DNA from: an uncultured Bacteroidia bacterium
GTDB taxonomy: Bacteria > Bacteroidota > Bacteroidia > Bacteroidales > Prolixibacteraceae
Direction: 5' to 3'
NCBI GenBank assembly: GCA_903902325.1
Contig: CAIUUO010000114.1
Coordinates: 1 to 43,356 of the forward strand
Length of the DNA: 43,356 nt
Below, piece by piece: positions 18,531-25,996 of the stretch; position 1 is the stretch's first letter, and the number at the start of each line of letters is the position of its first letter. Position numbers and translations under genes: made by a program. The notes below the pieces were generated by a model, which was not told where the DNA came from, did no database searches, and saw only the letters and a program-made list of their open reading frames with translations.

Positions 18531-20732
18531 CTACCTTCCTCCCGGAGGGCAATTCTCCAACAGGAATTTTTTGCAGGTGGTGGTCAGATGCTGTGAAGTA
18601 CCTTCCCCCTCATAAATACCGTGCGAACGCATCGGATAGGCCATCATCTGGAAGGGTTTGTTGTACCTTATCAGCTCGTTGAAAAGCTTCTCTGCATTGG
18701 CAAAATGGACGTTGTCGTCCCCTGTTCCATGAATATACAGAAGGTTTCCCCTGAGGTTTTTTGCATGGGTATAGGGGGAACCGGCTAAAAAATCCTCCCT
18801 GGTTTCGGAAGGAATGCCCATGTACCTTTCCTGGTAAGCGTTGTCGTAGGCAAGTTGGTTGGCAACTGCTGCTACCGCGATACCTGTCTTGAAGATTTCA
18901 GGGTACTGGAACATCAGATTGAGTGTGGAAGATCCGCCACCGCTCCAACCGTGAACCGCCACGCGGCTGGTATCGCAATAATTCCATTTCAGCACCTCCT
19001 TTGCGCCCATGGCCATGTCGCGGATATTCAAACGGCCAATCTGCCTGTAGATCGACTTCCTCCATTCGCGTCCACGTGGCGCCATACTACCCCTGCAATC
19101 GACTGAAACATACAGATAGCCCATATCAGGGATGTTGCCTCCAAACTGTCCCGAACGACCAAGTCTGGCATTGTCAAACACGGTGCATCCCCAGGGTTCG
19201 CCGTAGACATAAAAGAAAACCGGGTATTTCTTCGCTGGATCAAAATCTTTTGGTTTGGCAATCCATCCATCAAGGGTGACTCCATCTTCCGTCGTAACCT
19301 TGAAAAAAGTGATTTGCTTGCCCAGCGCATCTTCCTTCAGGTTTTTGGTGATGCTTTTTTCAGCATCGACCGGCGAATGGCCCGGAAGTGCCACCCATTC
19401 GGATGCCGGCGTGTACAAATGGCTTGAAAAATTATGCCTGCCCCATTTACCATTGGGAGAAATCACATAATCGTTGCTCCCCGTGAAATCAGCGGGAGTA
19501 ATTCTTTTGGGATTTTCTGAACCATCCAGTTTCGTGCAATACAAGTAACGCTGGGTAGCATTGTCGGGAGAGGCTGAAAAATAGACCAGGTTGTCCTGCT
19601 CATCGATCAGGTAGATTTTGATGACATCGAAATCCCCTTTGGTTATCAGACTCTCCTTGCCGTCCCTTCCTATGCGGTAAAGATGCCGCCATCCATCCTT
19701 TTCACTGGCCCAGACGAATGACTTGCCTCCTTCAATCCAGTTCCATCCCATGTTGCTGTTGGAATTCCAGGTTGCCTCAAGATCAACCCATGCCTTGTCG
19801 GTATCTGTCCACAACACTTTGCCTGCCCCTGTAACCGTATTAGCCAACCATATCTTCGATACATTCTGCTTGCGGTTAAGCTGCTGGATGATCAGTTCAT
19901 CTTTTGCCGACCACTCCATTTTGACGAGATAGTTTTGACGGGGATCTCCTTCAATATTCATCCATTTTGTTTTGGCAGTGGCCACATCAACCACCCCAAT
20001 TTTTACGGGGGAGGGATCTTCTCCTGCCTTGGGATACTCAACCGGTACCGTGAAGGAATAGGTTGAATCCGTGGTGTTGAGCATCAGGTAATTTCTCACT
20101 TTGGATGCATCCACATTCCAATAGGCAATCCGGGTACCATCATCGCTCCACCTGAATCCATCCGTACAGAACAACTCTTCTGAATAGACCCAGTCGAAGG
20201 TGCCATTGATGCTGCGGTCTGCCTTATCAAAAGTCAGCTGGATAATCCTCCTGCTCTTCAAATCCTCGGAATAAAGGTTGTAAACCACCTTCTGGTCAGA
20301 TTTATCCTGGTAAACATAGGCAACCCTGGTTCCGTCGGGCGAAAATTTCGGATACATCAGACCCTCCGCCCTCAAACCCTTTCCAAGCTGGATCATCTTC
20401 CCGCTCACTGAGTTGTAAACCCAAACCTCACCTGTGATTTTATGGTATTGCGTTTTTGTGTTGATCTTCAGTAGCACCTGTTTCTGATCCCCGGACAATA
20501 CAAATGAGGAGATAAACCTGGAATGCGCATCATCTTTTGGCATTACTTTATCCCAATCGTATAATACTGTTTTTGCGAAAGTGGGCAAGGAAGTCTGTAC
20601 AATCGAATTTTTCTCGATGGAGGCATAACTATTACCGTCCGACATCCAGTTTAGGGCACCATAGCCCATTGGCTGTGTATGGGCAGATTTCAAAAAAAAG
20701 CAAAAAACCAGTAACAAAAGGATCTTTCTCAT
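18531..20732 (-). CDS. Dipeptidyl peptidase IV-type serine peptidase (family S9B)
   Basis: A 733-residue exported peptidase with a signal peptide (about 1-19). An N-terminal beta-propeller carries the glutamate pair Glu185-Glu186 (WVYSEEL) that holds the substrate amino terminus in DPP IV. The C-terminal alpha/beta-hydrolase has Ser597 (GWSGGG), Asp672 (GTGDDNVHF) and His704 (RSHG). These support removal of X-Pro/X-Ala dipeptides from peptides in the periplasm. The nucleophile elbow reads GWSGGG rather than the usual GWSYGG, a small departure. It stands alone, convergent with the PUL. The following 20733-20933 holds no recognisable gene. Confidence 0.93.
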   Translation of the reverse strand: MRKILLLLVFCFFLKSAHTQPMGYGALNWMSDGNSYASIEKNSIVQTSLPTFAKTVLYDWDKVMPKDDAHSRFISSFVLSGDQKQVLLKINTKTQYHKITGEVWVYNSVSGKMIQLGKGLRAEGLMYPKFSPDGTRVAYVYQDKSDQKVVYNLYSEDLKSRRIIQLTFDKADRSINGTFDWVYSEELFCTDGFRWSDDGTRIAYWNVDASKVRNYLMLNTTDSTYSFTVPVEYPKAGEDPSPVKIGVVDVATAKTKWMNIEGDPRQNYLVKMEWSAKDELIIQQLNRKQNVSKIWLANTVTGAGKVLWTDTDKAWVDLEATWNSNSNMGWNWIEGGKSFVWASEKDGWRHLYRIGRDGKESLITKGDFDVIKIYLIDEQDNLVYFSASPDNATQRYLYCTKLDGSENPKRITPADFTGSNDYVISPNGKWGRHNFSSHLYTPASEWVALPGHSPVDAEKSITKNLKEDALGKQITFFKVTTEDGVTLDGWIAKPKDFDPAKKYPVFFYVYGEPWGCTVFDNARLGRSGQFGGNIPDMGYLYVSVDCRGSMAPRGREWRKSIYRQIGRLNIRDMAMGAKEVLKWNYCDTSRVAVHGWSGGGSSTLNLMFQYPEIFKTGIAVAAVANQLAYDNAYQERYMGIPSETREDFLAGSPYTHAKNLRGNLLYIHGTGDDNVHFANAEKLFNELIRYNKPFQMMAYPMRSHGIYEGEGTSQHLTTTCKKFLLENCPPGGR

Positions 20733-20933
20733 TGTATTAGGTATTAACTGTGATATAAATGGTCGTTTGGAAGCATAAAAAGCCCGACAGAATGAGACAC
20801 CTCAATTTGTCAGGAATCCTTGGGCTAAAGTTATCAATGTATTTTAAAATGGAAAACAGAAAAGTCCCCGTGCGGATTATTAAGAAATCAAGTACAAAGG
20901 CTCAAAGGACCACAACGCAATTCACGCACCAAA

Positions 20934-21998
20934 TTAAGGTTTAGCCCTGATATACTGAACAGGCCAGGTAATTTCATCACCCAGAATAGCTGCAGCTTTC
21001 AAAGGGAAGTAGGGTTCCCTGAGGGATTCCCTTCCTATCATGATCAAATCGGATGAACCCTGATTCAAAATGTCTTCCGCCTGTTGCGCTTCAGTAATAA
21101 AACCAACAGCACTGGTCAGGATGCCTGCCTCTTTCCTGATACGTTCGGCAAATGCAACCTGATACCCTGGTGCAACAGGAATTTTTGCATTTGGGACGAG
21201 ACCACCGGATGAGCAATCGATCAGGTCGACGCCCATACTTTTCAGCACTTTACAAAGTTCAACCGCCTCTTCAGGGTTCCACCCGCCTTCTGCCCAGTCG
21301 GTAACCGATATCCTGACAAACAGGGGAAGGTTTTCAGGCCACACTACCTGCACGGAAGAAACCACCTCCGTCAGCAGGCGAATCCTGTTTTCAAAAACTC
21401 CGCCATATTGATCCTTTCTGCGGTTGCTAAGCGGTGACAGGAACTGGTGTATCAGGTAACCGTGTGCAGCATGAATTTCCAGCACTTTGTAACCGGCCTG
21501 CAGGGAACGTTCTGCTGCAACTTTAAAATCCGTGATTACTTTTTGAATTCCCTTGCTGTCCAGTGCGATGGACTCTTCATCCCCCGGGAAAAAAGGATTG
21601 ACAGATGAGGAGACAGTTGTCCAGCCATTGCTTTTACTGCCAATTTGCCGCCCTCCGTTCCAGGGCTCGGCACAACCTGCTTTTCTGCCAGCATGAGCCA
21701 GTTGAATTCCGGCAACTGCCCCCTGTTTATGAATAAAATCAGTGATTTGCTGTAGTTTCTCAATCTGCCCTTCCATGTACAAACCCAAATCAGCCGGAGT
21801 GATGCGCCCCTCGGGCGAAACAGCAGTTGCCTCCTGAATGATTAGCCCTGCACCTCCGGATGCCCTGCTGCCCAAATGAACCAGATGCCAGTCGCTTGCA
21901 AATCCGTCAGTGGCAGAATACTGACACATGGGAGAAATAGTAATCCTGTTTCTGAGCACAACATCTTTAATCGTGAGAGGGGATAGCAATTTTGACAT
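20934..21998 (-). CDS. NADH:flavin oxidoreductase, old yellow enzyme family (YqjM-like)
   Basis: A 354-residue FMN enzyme of the YqjM class of ene-reductases. Cys25 in SPMCQYSA is the redox-tuning cysteine of that class. Substrate-binding histidines lie in the HAAHGYLIHQFLSP block, and FMN contacts in IQLAHAGRKAG and near the C-terminal MIGRESLREPYFP. The protein lacks a signal peptide and should act in the cytoplasm, reducing activated C=C bonds. It begins 7 bp after the end of a c-type cytochrome lipoprotein gene, so the two are probably co-transcribed, although they act in different compartments. Confidence 0.93.
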   Translation of the reverse strand: MSKLLSPLTIKDVVLRNRITISPMCQYSATDGFASDWHLVHLGSRASGGAGLIIQEATAVSPEGRITPADLGLYMEGQIEKLQQITDFIHKQGAVAGIQLAHAGRKAGCAEPWNGGRQIGSKSNGWTTVSSSVNPFFPGDEESIALDSKGIQKVITDFKVAAERSLQAGYKVLEIHAAHGYLIHQFLSPLSNRRKDQYGGVFENRIRLLTEVVSSVQVVWPENLPLFVRISVTDWAEGGWNPEEAVELCKVLKSMGVDLIDCSSGGLVPNAKIPVAPGYQVAFAERIRKEAGILTSAVGFITEAQQAEDILNQGSSDLIMIGRESLREPYFPLKAAAILGDEITWPVQYIRAKP

Positions 21999-22005
21999 AT
22001 GATTT

Positions 22006-22362
22006 CTATTTTCTCAGGTTAATGTATTTGGTGACCTGTGAGGTCTCCGTTGCGGAGAGTCCGGCCCTTGAAGCCATAGTTGGAATAACGGAGGAAGGTA
22101 CGTTTATAATAGGATATAGAGTGTGGCATTTCGCACAGTTATTGATATAAATGTTTCTGCCTGCCTGTAGATCTGCCAGAGTCACACTTGCTGTGGCATC
22201 CGACGCAGTTGGAACATAAAGTGAATCCGCACTGGTATTCAGTGTCTTACTGCATCCAACCATAAACATTATTAAAAAAATAATAGCCAAGGTGGCCAGC
22301 AAAAACTTCCCGGAAAAATGATTGCTTCTCATACTTAAATAATTATATTGAAATGATTTCAT
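22006..22362 (-). CDS. Small c-type cytochrome lipoprotein
   Basis: A 118-residue protein with a hydrophobic export segment ending in a lipobox (MVGC, Cys37) and a single haem-binding motif CAKCH (Cys76, Cys79, His80). A Met near residue 96 (IPTMASRAG) is a candidate axial ligand. It should be a membrane-anchored periplasmic electron carrier. ATG at 22332 (MRSNHFSGKF) is an equally good start that gives a more typical signal peptide. It is the first gene of a two-gene unit with the ene-reductase. Confidence 0.85.
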   Translation of the reverse strand: MKSFQYNYLSMRSNHFSGKFLLATLAIIFLIMFMVGCSKTLNTSADSLYVPTASDATASVTLADLQAGRNIYINNCAKCHTLYPIINVPSSVIPTMASRAGLSATETSQVTKYINLRK

Positions 22363-22697
22363 TTTTACAAAATAAGGAGAAAATAGAGGAATTGAAAATG
22401 CAATGGAAGTTAAAAAAGCATAACAATACGATAAATTTGAAAAATACTACGTTAAAAAACTGTTGAGTGGCATAAAAGGGTAACTTTCTAAATTTGGTAC
22501 AGGTATCAAGCAGTAATTGAAGACTCCTAAGGAGTTTTTATGCTAAGGCCGGTAGTGAGATGATCAGAGTTGGGTATCTTTTCAGTAAGGGAGGGAAGAT
22601 ATTTTCTGAGTTGATTCGATCTGCCGGTCTTAATTTTTTAATAAATATTGAGATTGTTCCATAGATGGGATCAGTTAAAATCAAAATCTGATTCTGT
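22363..22697. other. Gene-free, AT-rich intergenic stretch
   Basis: Between the cytochrome gene and the tRNA hairpin I see no coding sequence. The only structure is a very short stem ACTCC/GGAGT with a 3-nt loop (22523-22535) followed by TTTT, which would read as a weak + strand terminator although no + strand gene precedes it. Confidence 0.4.
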
Positions 22698-22759
22698 ACC
22701 CACAAAAAACAAGAAGCCGTCTCAAAGAAAATTGAGACGGCTTCTTGTTTTTTGTGGGT
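22698..22759 (-). terminator. 28-bp perfect hairpin abutting the tRNA-Val 3' end
   Basis: The 28-nt arms at 22698-22725 and 22732-22759 are perfectly complementary with a 6-nt loop. The core contains GAAGCCGTCTCAA and ends in T-rich sequence on the - strand, as in a strong intrinsic terminator for the tRNA transcript. The tRNA-proximal arm includes the last five bases of the tRNA gene (22755-22759), so hairpin and mature tRNA compete for the same bases. Confidence 0.8.
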
Positions 22760-22829
22760 TGTACTGGAATCGAACCAGTGACCCCTACCCTGTCAAGGTA
22801 ATGCTCTAAACCAACTGAGCTAACAACCC
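22755..22829 (-). tRNA. tRNA-Val (anticodon GAC)
   Basis: The - strand sequence folds as a standard cloverleaf: acceptor stem GGGTTGT with ACAACCC, D-arm GCTCAGTTGGTTTAGAGC, anticodon loop TTGACAG giving GAC, and T-arm CTGGTTCGAATCCAG. The discriminator is A. CCA is not encoded (CAA follows), so it must be added after transcription. Length is 75 nt. Confidence 0.95.
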
Positions 22830-22849
22830 TTCAAAAATATCATAAAAAG

Positions 22850-22919
22850 AACCAGTGTGCCTACCCTGTCATCCGCCGGCTGGCGGACTAAACCAACAGA
22901 TCCGTCTACTGACGAACCT
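22850..22919 (-). pseudogene. tRNA-Val relic interrupted by two palindromes
   Basis: On the - strand this segment keeps blocks identical to the intact tRNA-Val next door, in the same order: GTTGGTTTAG, TGACAGGGTAGG and CACTGGTTC. Between them the 5' halves of the D and anticodon stems are replaced by 16-nt palindromic sequences, TCCGCCGGCTGGCGGA (22872-22887, + strand) and TCCGTCTACTGACGAA (22901-22916). The 3' acceptor half is lost. It cannot fold as a tRNA. Confidence 0.75.
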
Positions 22920-22950
22920 TCATTGTTCGGCAAAAATACAATTTTTTCTG

Positions 22951-22987
22951 AAAAAAGCCCACCTCAACTATAAAGGAAGGCTTTTTT
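22951..22987 (-). terminator. Intrinsic terminator after the NCS2 permease
   Basis: AAAAAAGCC at 22951-22959 pairs with GGCTTTTTT at 22979-22987, and some further pairing extends inwards. On the - strand it lies 16 bp after the permease stop and ends in a T-run. Confidence 0.75.
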
Positions 22988-23002
22988 GTTGAAAATATTC
23001 AT

Positions 23003-24373
23003 TTATTCACTCAGAAAATTATACCTGACAATGACCAAAGAAAAAAGAATATACATCATCCAATGTACCTTTTTGGCATTTCCTGAGGCAACTTTCAATA
23101 GGGTGTAGAAGAAAATACCACCTGCGATTCCATTGGCAATACTGTAGGTAAACGGCATCAGCACAAAAGTCATAAAAGCAGGAAAACCTTCTGTGAAATC
23201 ATGGAAATCAATATCCAGAACCGATGAAGCCATCAGCACGCCAACAATAATCAGGGCTGGAGCAGTGGCTGCACTTGGGATCATGGTTGCCAGTGGGGCA
23301 ATCAGCAAGGCAAGAAGAAAAAGAATCCCGGTAGTAATTGCGGTAAGGCCTGTTCTGCCTCCTTCGCCTATCCCGGCAGCACTTTCGACATAGGCAGTCA
23401 CGGTAGATGTCCCCATCAGAGCTCCAAACGAAACGCCAATGGCATCAACAAGCATTGCTTTACCAATCTTGGGAGAATTGCCGTCTTTGTCGATCAGACC
23501 CGCTTTGTTAGCTGTCCCAACAAGTGTACCAAACGTATCAAACAACTCTACAAATGTGAAGGTAAAGACGACGGTCCAAATACCCATATTGAGTGCTCCT
23601 CTGATGTCCAGCTCTCCAACAGCCAGATTATGGAAATCAGGAAGAGAAATAAATGCAAAATCCTTTGGTACGATGGTTACACCCATAGGGATGCCGATCA
23701 GTGTAGTAATTACAATACCTATCAAAAGAGAACCCTTGATATTCCTTGCCATAAGTACGGCAGTAATGGTCAGACCTACCAGGCACAAAAGCATGCCATG
23801 ATTGTGAAAGTTTCCCAGTCCAATGTTCCATTCAAAGAACTTAAGGGTAGCCATTCCTCCCGATTTACCGACCGCTTCCACAGTAGGGGGAATCAGATTG
23901 GTACCAACGACCATGATTTCAGAAAGTTTCAATCCGATGATGGTGATGAATAGTCCGATACCTACCGTGATTGCCCTTTTCAACGAGTTAGGAACAGCAA
24001 CAACCAGTATTTGCCGGATCTTCGTTACAGTTAGAATGATAAAAATGATACCAGAAATAAAGACTGCTCCGAGCGCAACACGCCAGGGCATGCCTACACC
24101 TGCGAGTGCCACAGTGGCAAACAGTGCATTCAGTCCCATTCCGGGAGCAAGAGCGATAGGGAAGTTCGCTACCAGACCCATTGCTATGGTGACAAAACCT
24201 GCAGAAATTGCGGTAGCAAAAAATACCGCATTTCTATCCATACCGGTCGCGGCCAGGATGTTAGGATTGAGGAAGAGAATATAGGCCATGGTCATGAAAG
24301 TGGTGATCCCAGCAATGATTTCGGTCCTTACATTCGTCTTGTTTTCAGAAAGTTTAAAGTACTTTTCCAGCAT
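23003..24373 (-). CDS. NCS2-family purine (guanine/hypoxanthine-type) permease
   Basis: A 456-residue inner-membrane transporter of the AzgA/PbuG branch of NCS2. The N-terminal NVRTEIIAGITTFMTMAYILFLNP, the GMGLNALF half-helix and the ESAAGIGEGGRTGLTA block are characteristic. The branch imports guanine, hypoxanthine or adenine with protons. It starts 16 bp after a DUF5020 outer-membrane-type gene and is probably co-transcribed with it, which suggests a two-membrane uptake path. A terminator follows. No purine riboswitch was recognised ahead of the unit. Confidence 0.94.
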   Translation of the reverse strand: MLEKYFKLSENKTNVRTEIIAGITTFMTMAYILFLNPNILAATGMDRNAVFFATAISAGFVTIAMGLVANFPIALAPGMGLNALFATVALAGVGMPWRVALGAVFISGIIFIILTVTKIRQILVVAVPNSLKRAITVGIGLFITIIGLKLSEIMVVGTNLIPPTVEAVGKSGGMATLKFFEWNIGLGNFHNHGMLLCLVGLTITAVLMARNIKGSLLIGIVITTLIGIPMGVTIVPKDFAFISLPDFHNLAVGELDIRGALNMGIWTVVFTFTFVELFDTFGTLVGTANKAGLIDKDGNSPKIGKAMLVDAIGVSFGALMGTSTVTAYVESAAGIGEGGRTGLTAITTGILFLLALLIAPLATMIPSAATAPALIIVGVLMASSVLDIDFHDFTEGFPAFMTFVLMPFTYSIANGIAGGIFFYTLLKVASGNAKKVHWMMYILFSLVIVRYNFLSE

Positions 24374-24389
24374 TTTGATCAGTATTTAG

Positions 24390-25085
24390 TTAAAATGTCC
24401 ACTTGGCTGAAAGATTCGGGTTGACCATCCCACCCCTGTGTCCGCCGAAATTGGAACTGATATCCACTTCGGTACCTGCCGAAAAGTTCTTGGTGAAATT
24501 GTACCACAACTGGGGTTTGGTCAAAAAAACATATTTGGTCATGTTGGATGAAGCTTCGAAATTATCTTCCCTCCAGAAATCGGCAAAGCCTGAAAAGGTC
24601 ACAGTATTTTTCAGCATCTGGATGGCCCATACACCTGTGATCTGAAATGCGGCGCTGTTTTTATCCTGAATGGTCTTATACATCAGTTGGAGAGTAAATA
24701 CCTTGGAGAAATCCTTTGTGTTCCAGGTGTATTCTCCCCCGAAAAGCCATGCATTGTTGATCGAATAGGCTCCGTTTGGTGGTGTGGTATTTTTGAACTG
24801 ACCGAATCCTCCATTGAACTCTACGTGCAATGCAAACGGACTATTCCAGAATTTAAGGGCCCTGGAAATTTCCCAGTAAGCCAGGGTAACGCCCTTCATG
24901 TTAGCTTCACCATAATTCATATCAATGAAAAAGAAGGTGCTCCCCCATTTATCAGGTTTGAACATTTCGACATGCGACCAGAGATATTTTTGGTTATCAC
25001 CTAAATTGTAGTGCAATTGCACATTTTGCGCCTTAAGTGCGGATGCAGAAATAAAAATAAACAGGATTATAAGTGCTCTTTTCAT
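24390..25085 (-). CDS. DUF5020 family outer-membrane protein (Tsx-like)
   Basis: A 231-residue protein with a signal peptide (about 1-18, ending SALKAQ). Alternating aromatic and polar residues indicate amphipathic beta strands and a small barrel, and the C-terminus ends in Phe (SAKWTF), as in many barrel proteins. DUF5020 proteins resemble the nucleoside channel Tsx; the stretch FFFIDMNYGEANMKG is consistent. I chose ATG 25085 because it directly starts the signal peptide; an upstream in-frame ATG at 25139 would add 18 unlikely residues and sit ahead of the promoter-like element. The purine permease follows 16 bp later. Confidence 0.8.
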   Translation of the reverse strand: MKRALIILFIFISASALKAQNVQLHYNLGDNQKYLWSHVEMFKPDKWGSTFFFIDMNYGEANMKGVTLAYWEISRALKFWNSPFALHVEFNGGFGQFKNTTPPNGAYSINNAWLFGGEYTWNTKDFSKVFTLQLMYKTIQDKNSAAFQITGVWAIQMLKNTVTFSGFADFWREDNFEASSNMTKYVFLTKPQLWYNFTKNFSAGTEVDISSNFGGHRGGMVNPNLSAKWTF

Positions 25086-25117
25086 GAAATTGACATTAGA
25101 TTTAACAATAGAAGTCT

Positions 25118-25125
25118 CAAAAATA
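25118..25125 (-). promoter_or_regulatory. Candidate -7 element of the DUF5020-permease unit
   Basis: On the - strand the sequence reads TATTTTTG, a full match to TAnnTTTG, about 32 bp upstream of the DUF5020 start. No good -33 box was found. Alternating arms ATTGT/ACAATA/TATTGT (25160-25191) lie about 35 bp further upstream. Confidence 0.45.
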
Positions 25126-25159
25126 CGGATAAAAATCAAATTACATAATTTATTATCGC

Positions 25160-25191
25160 ATTGTATGACAGCACAATAACGTATCTATTGT
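25160..25191. promoter_or_regulatory. Three alternating inverted arms (possible operator)
   Basis: ATTGT (25160-25164), ACAATA (25173-25178) and TATTGT (25186-25191) form two overlapping inverted repeats with spacers of 8 and 7 nt. The site lies upstream of the DUF5020-permease promoter and could bind a dimeric regulator. The arms are short and AT-rich, so chance is possible. Confidence 0.3.
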
Positions 25192-25227
25192 TAACAAATG
25201 TGAATTTTCATGGATGATCACACTGAC

Positions 25228-25893
25228 TTATCCAGGCAAATTGTCATCGATGGCCCTGTTGAAATAGTGGTTCAGCGGACAAATAATTTTAAACAGATCA
25301 GAACATTTTTGCAGAAAATCTGCCTGTAAAAGTTCTTCTTCCCTAAAATGATGGCCAAAACCATAGGAACGGTTTTTGATCAGGTCAATATGTTCCCAAT
25401 CCCTGGGATAACCCTTCGGTGCAGTTTTCAGTGAATCAAAATAATGCTGATCGAAAGTCGATTTGAAAGGTTCTTTGTACAATAATCCCGTATAACCTTC
25501 GGGATGGTAATATATCTCCTGTCTGATGGCTTGCAAATGCTCAGGAGGTGGCATATAGACTCCTCCCGATACAAAATATTCTCCTGGTTGTACATGAATG
25601 TAGTACCCGGCATAACCCGATTTTCTTCCTCCCTTCGCAATATAACTACCATAGTTTGCCTTGTAGGGACGCTTGTCATTTGAAAAACGGACATCCCTGA
25701 AGATACGAAACATGCAATCCTTTGGCTTTAGCAACGGCACTTCATCATCAAATTTCCTGATTTCATCAATCAACCAGGCCGTCAATTCCAAAAATTCCTT
25801 TTGTGTCTTCTCGTACCGTTTGCGGTTGGCATCGAACCAATCCCTCTCATTGTTGGCATCGAGATCCTTCAAATATTGAATAATGTCTTTCAT
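25228..25893 (-). CDS. DUF2461 family protein
   Basis: A 221-residue cytoplasmic protein of the DUF2461/TIGR02453 family. Typical features are the N-terminal LKDLDANNERDWFDANRKRYE and the middle blocks FRIFRDVRFSNDKRPYKANYGSYI and GYYIHVQPGEYFVSGGVYMP. The biochemical role of the family is not known. I take ATG 25893 as start: the family begins at this point, and a -7 element lies 24 bp upstream; the frame stays open for 84 more codons but that would run into the ispD start region. It is divergent from ispD. Confidence 0.9.
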   Translation of the reverse strand: MKDIIQYLKDLDANNERDWFDANRKRYEKTQKEFLELTAWLIDEIRKFDDEVPLLKPKDCMFRIFRDVRFSNDKRPYKANYGSYIAKGGRKSGYAGYYIHVQPGEYFVSGGVYMPPPEHLQAIRQEIYYHPEGYTGLLYKEPFKSTFDQHYFDSLKTAPKGYPRDWEHIDLIKNRSYGFGHHFREEELLQADFLQKCSDLFKIICPLNHYFNRAIDDNLPG

Positions 25894-25916
25894 AGTGGTT
25901 TGTATGAAGTGTTCTT

Positions 25917-25924
25917 CAAAAATA
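25917..25924 (-). promoter_or_regulatory. Candidate -7 element of the DUF2461 gene
   Basis: The - strand reads TATTTTTG, a full match to TAnnTTTG, 24 bp before the start codon at 25893. It faces away from a similar element for ispD 35 bp away. Confidence 0.45.
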
Positions 25925-25958
25925 ATTAAAACAAGGAAGTAATCTCCGTGCGGAAAAC

Positions 25959-25966
25959 TATTTTTG
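25959..25966 (+). promoter_or_regulatory. Candidate -7 element of ispD
   Basis: TATTTTTG matches TAnnTTTG fully and lies 31 bp before the ispD ATG. No convincing -33 TTTG is visible. Confidence 0.45.
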
Positions 25967-25996
25967 TAAGCAAAACCTTTTGAATGAAAATATATC

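Noticed and set aside
22872-22887. Insertion sequence end
   Set aside because: The palindrome stands without a transposase or target-site duplication; a small REP-like palindrome is the simpler reading.
22698-22920. Integration site of a genomic island at tRNA-Val
   Set aside because: A damaged second tRNA copy is present, but there is no integrase, no direct repeat limited to the tRNA 3' end and no foreign gene cluster on either side.
25086-25227. Possible purine riboswitch ahead of the DUF5020-permease unit
   Set aside because: No three-way-junction core or conserved loop-loop sequences were seen; the leader implied by the -7 element is only about 30 nt.
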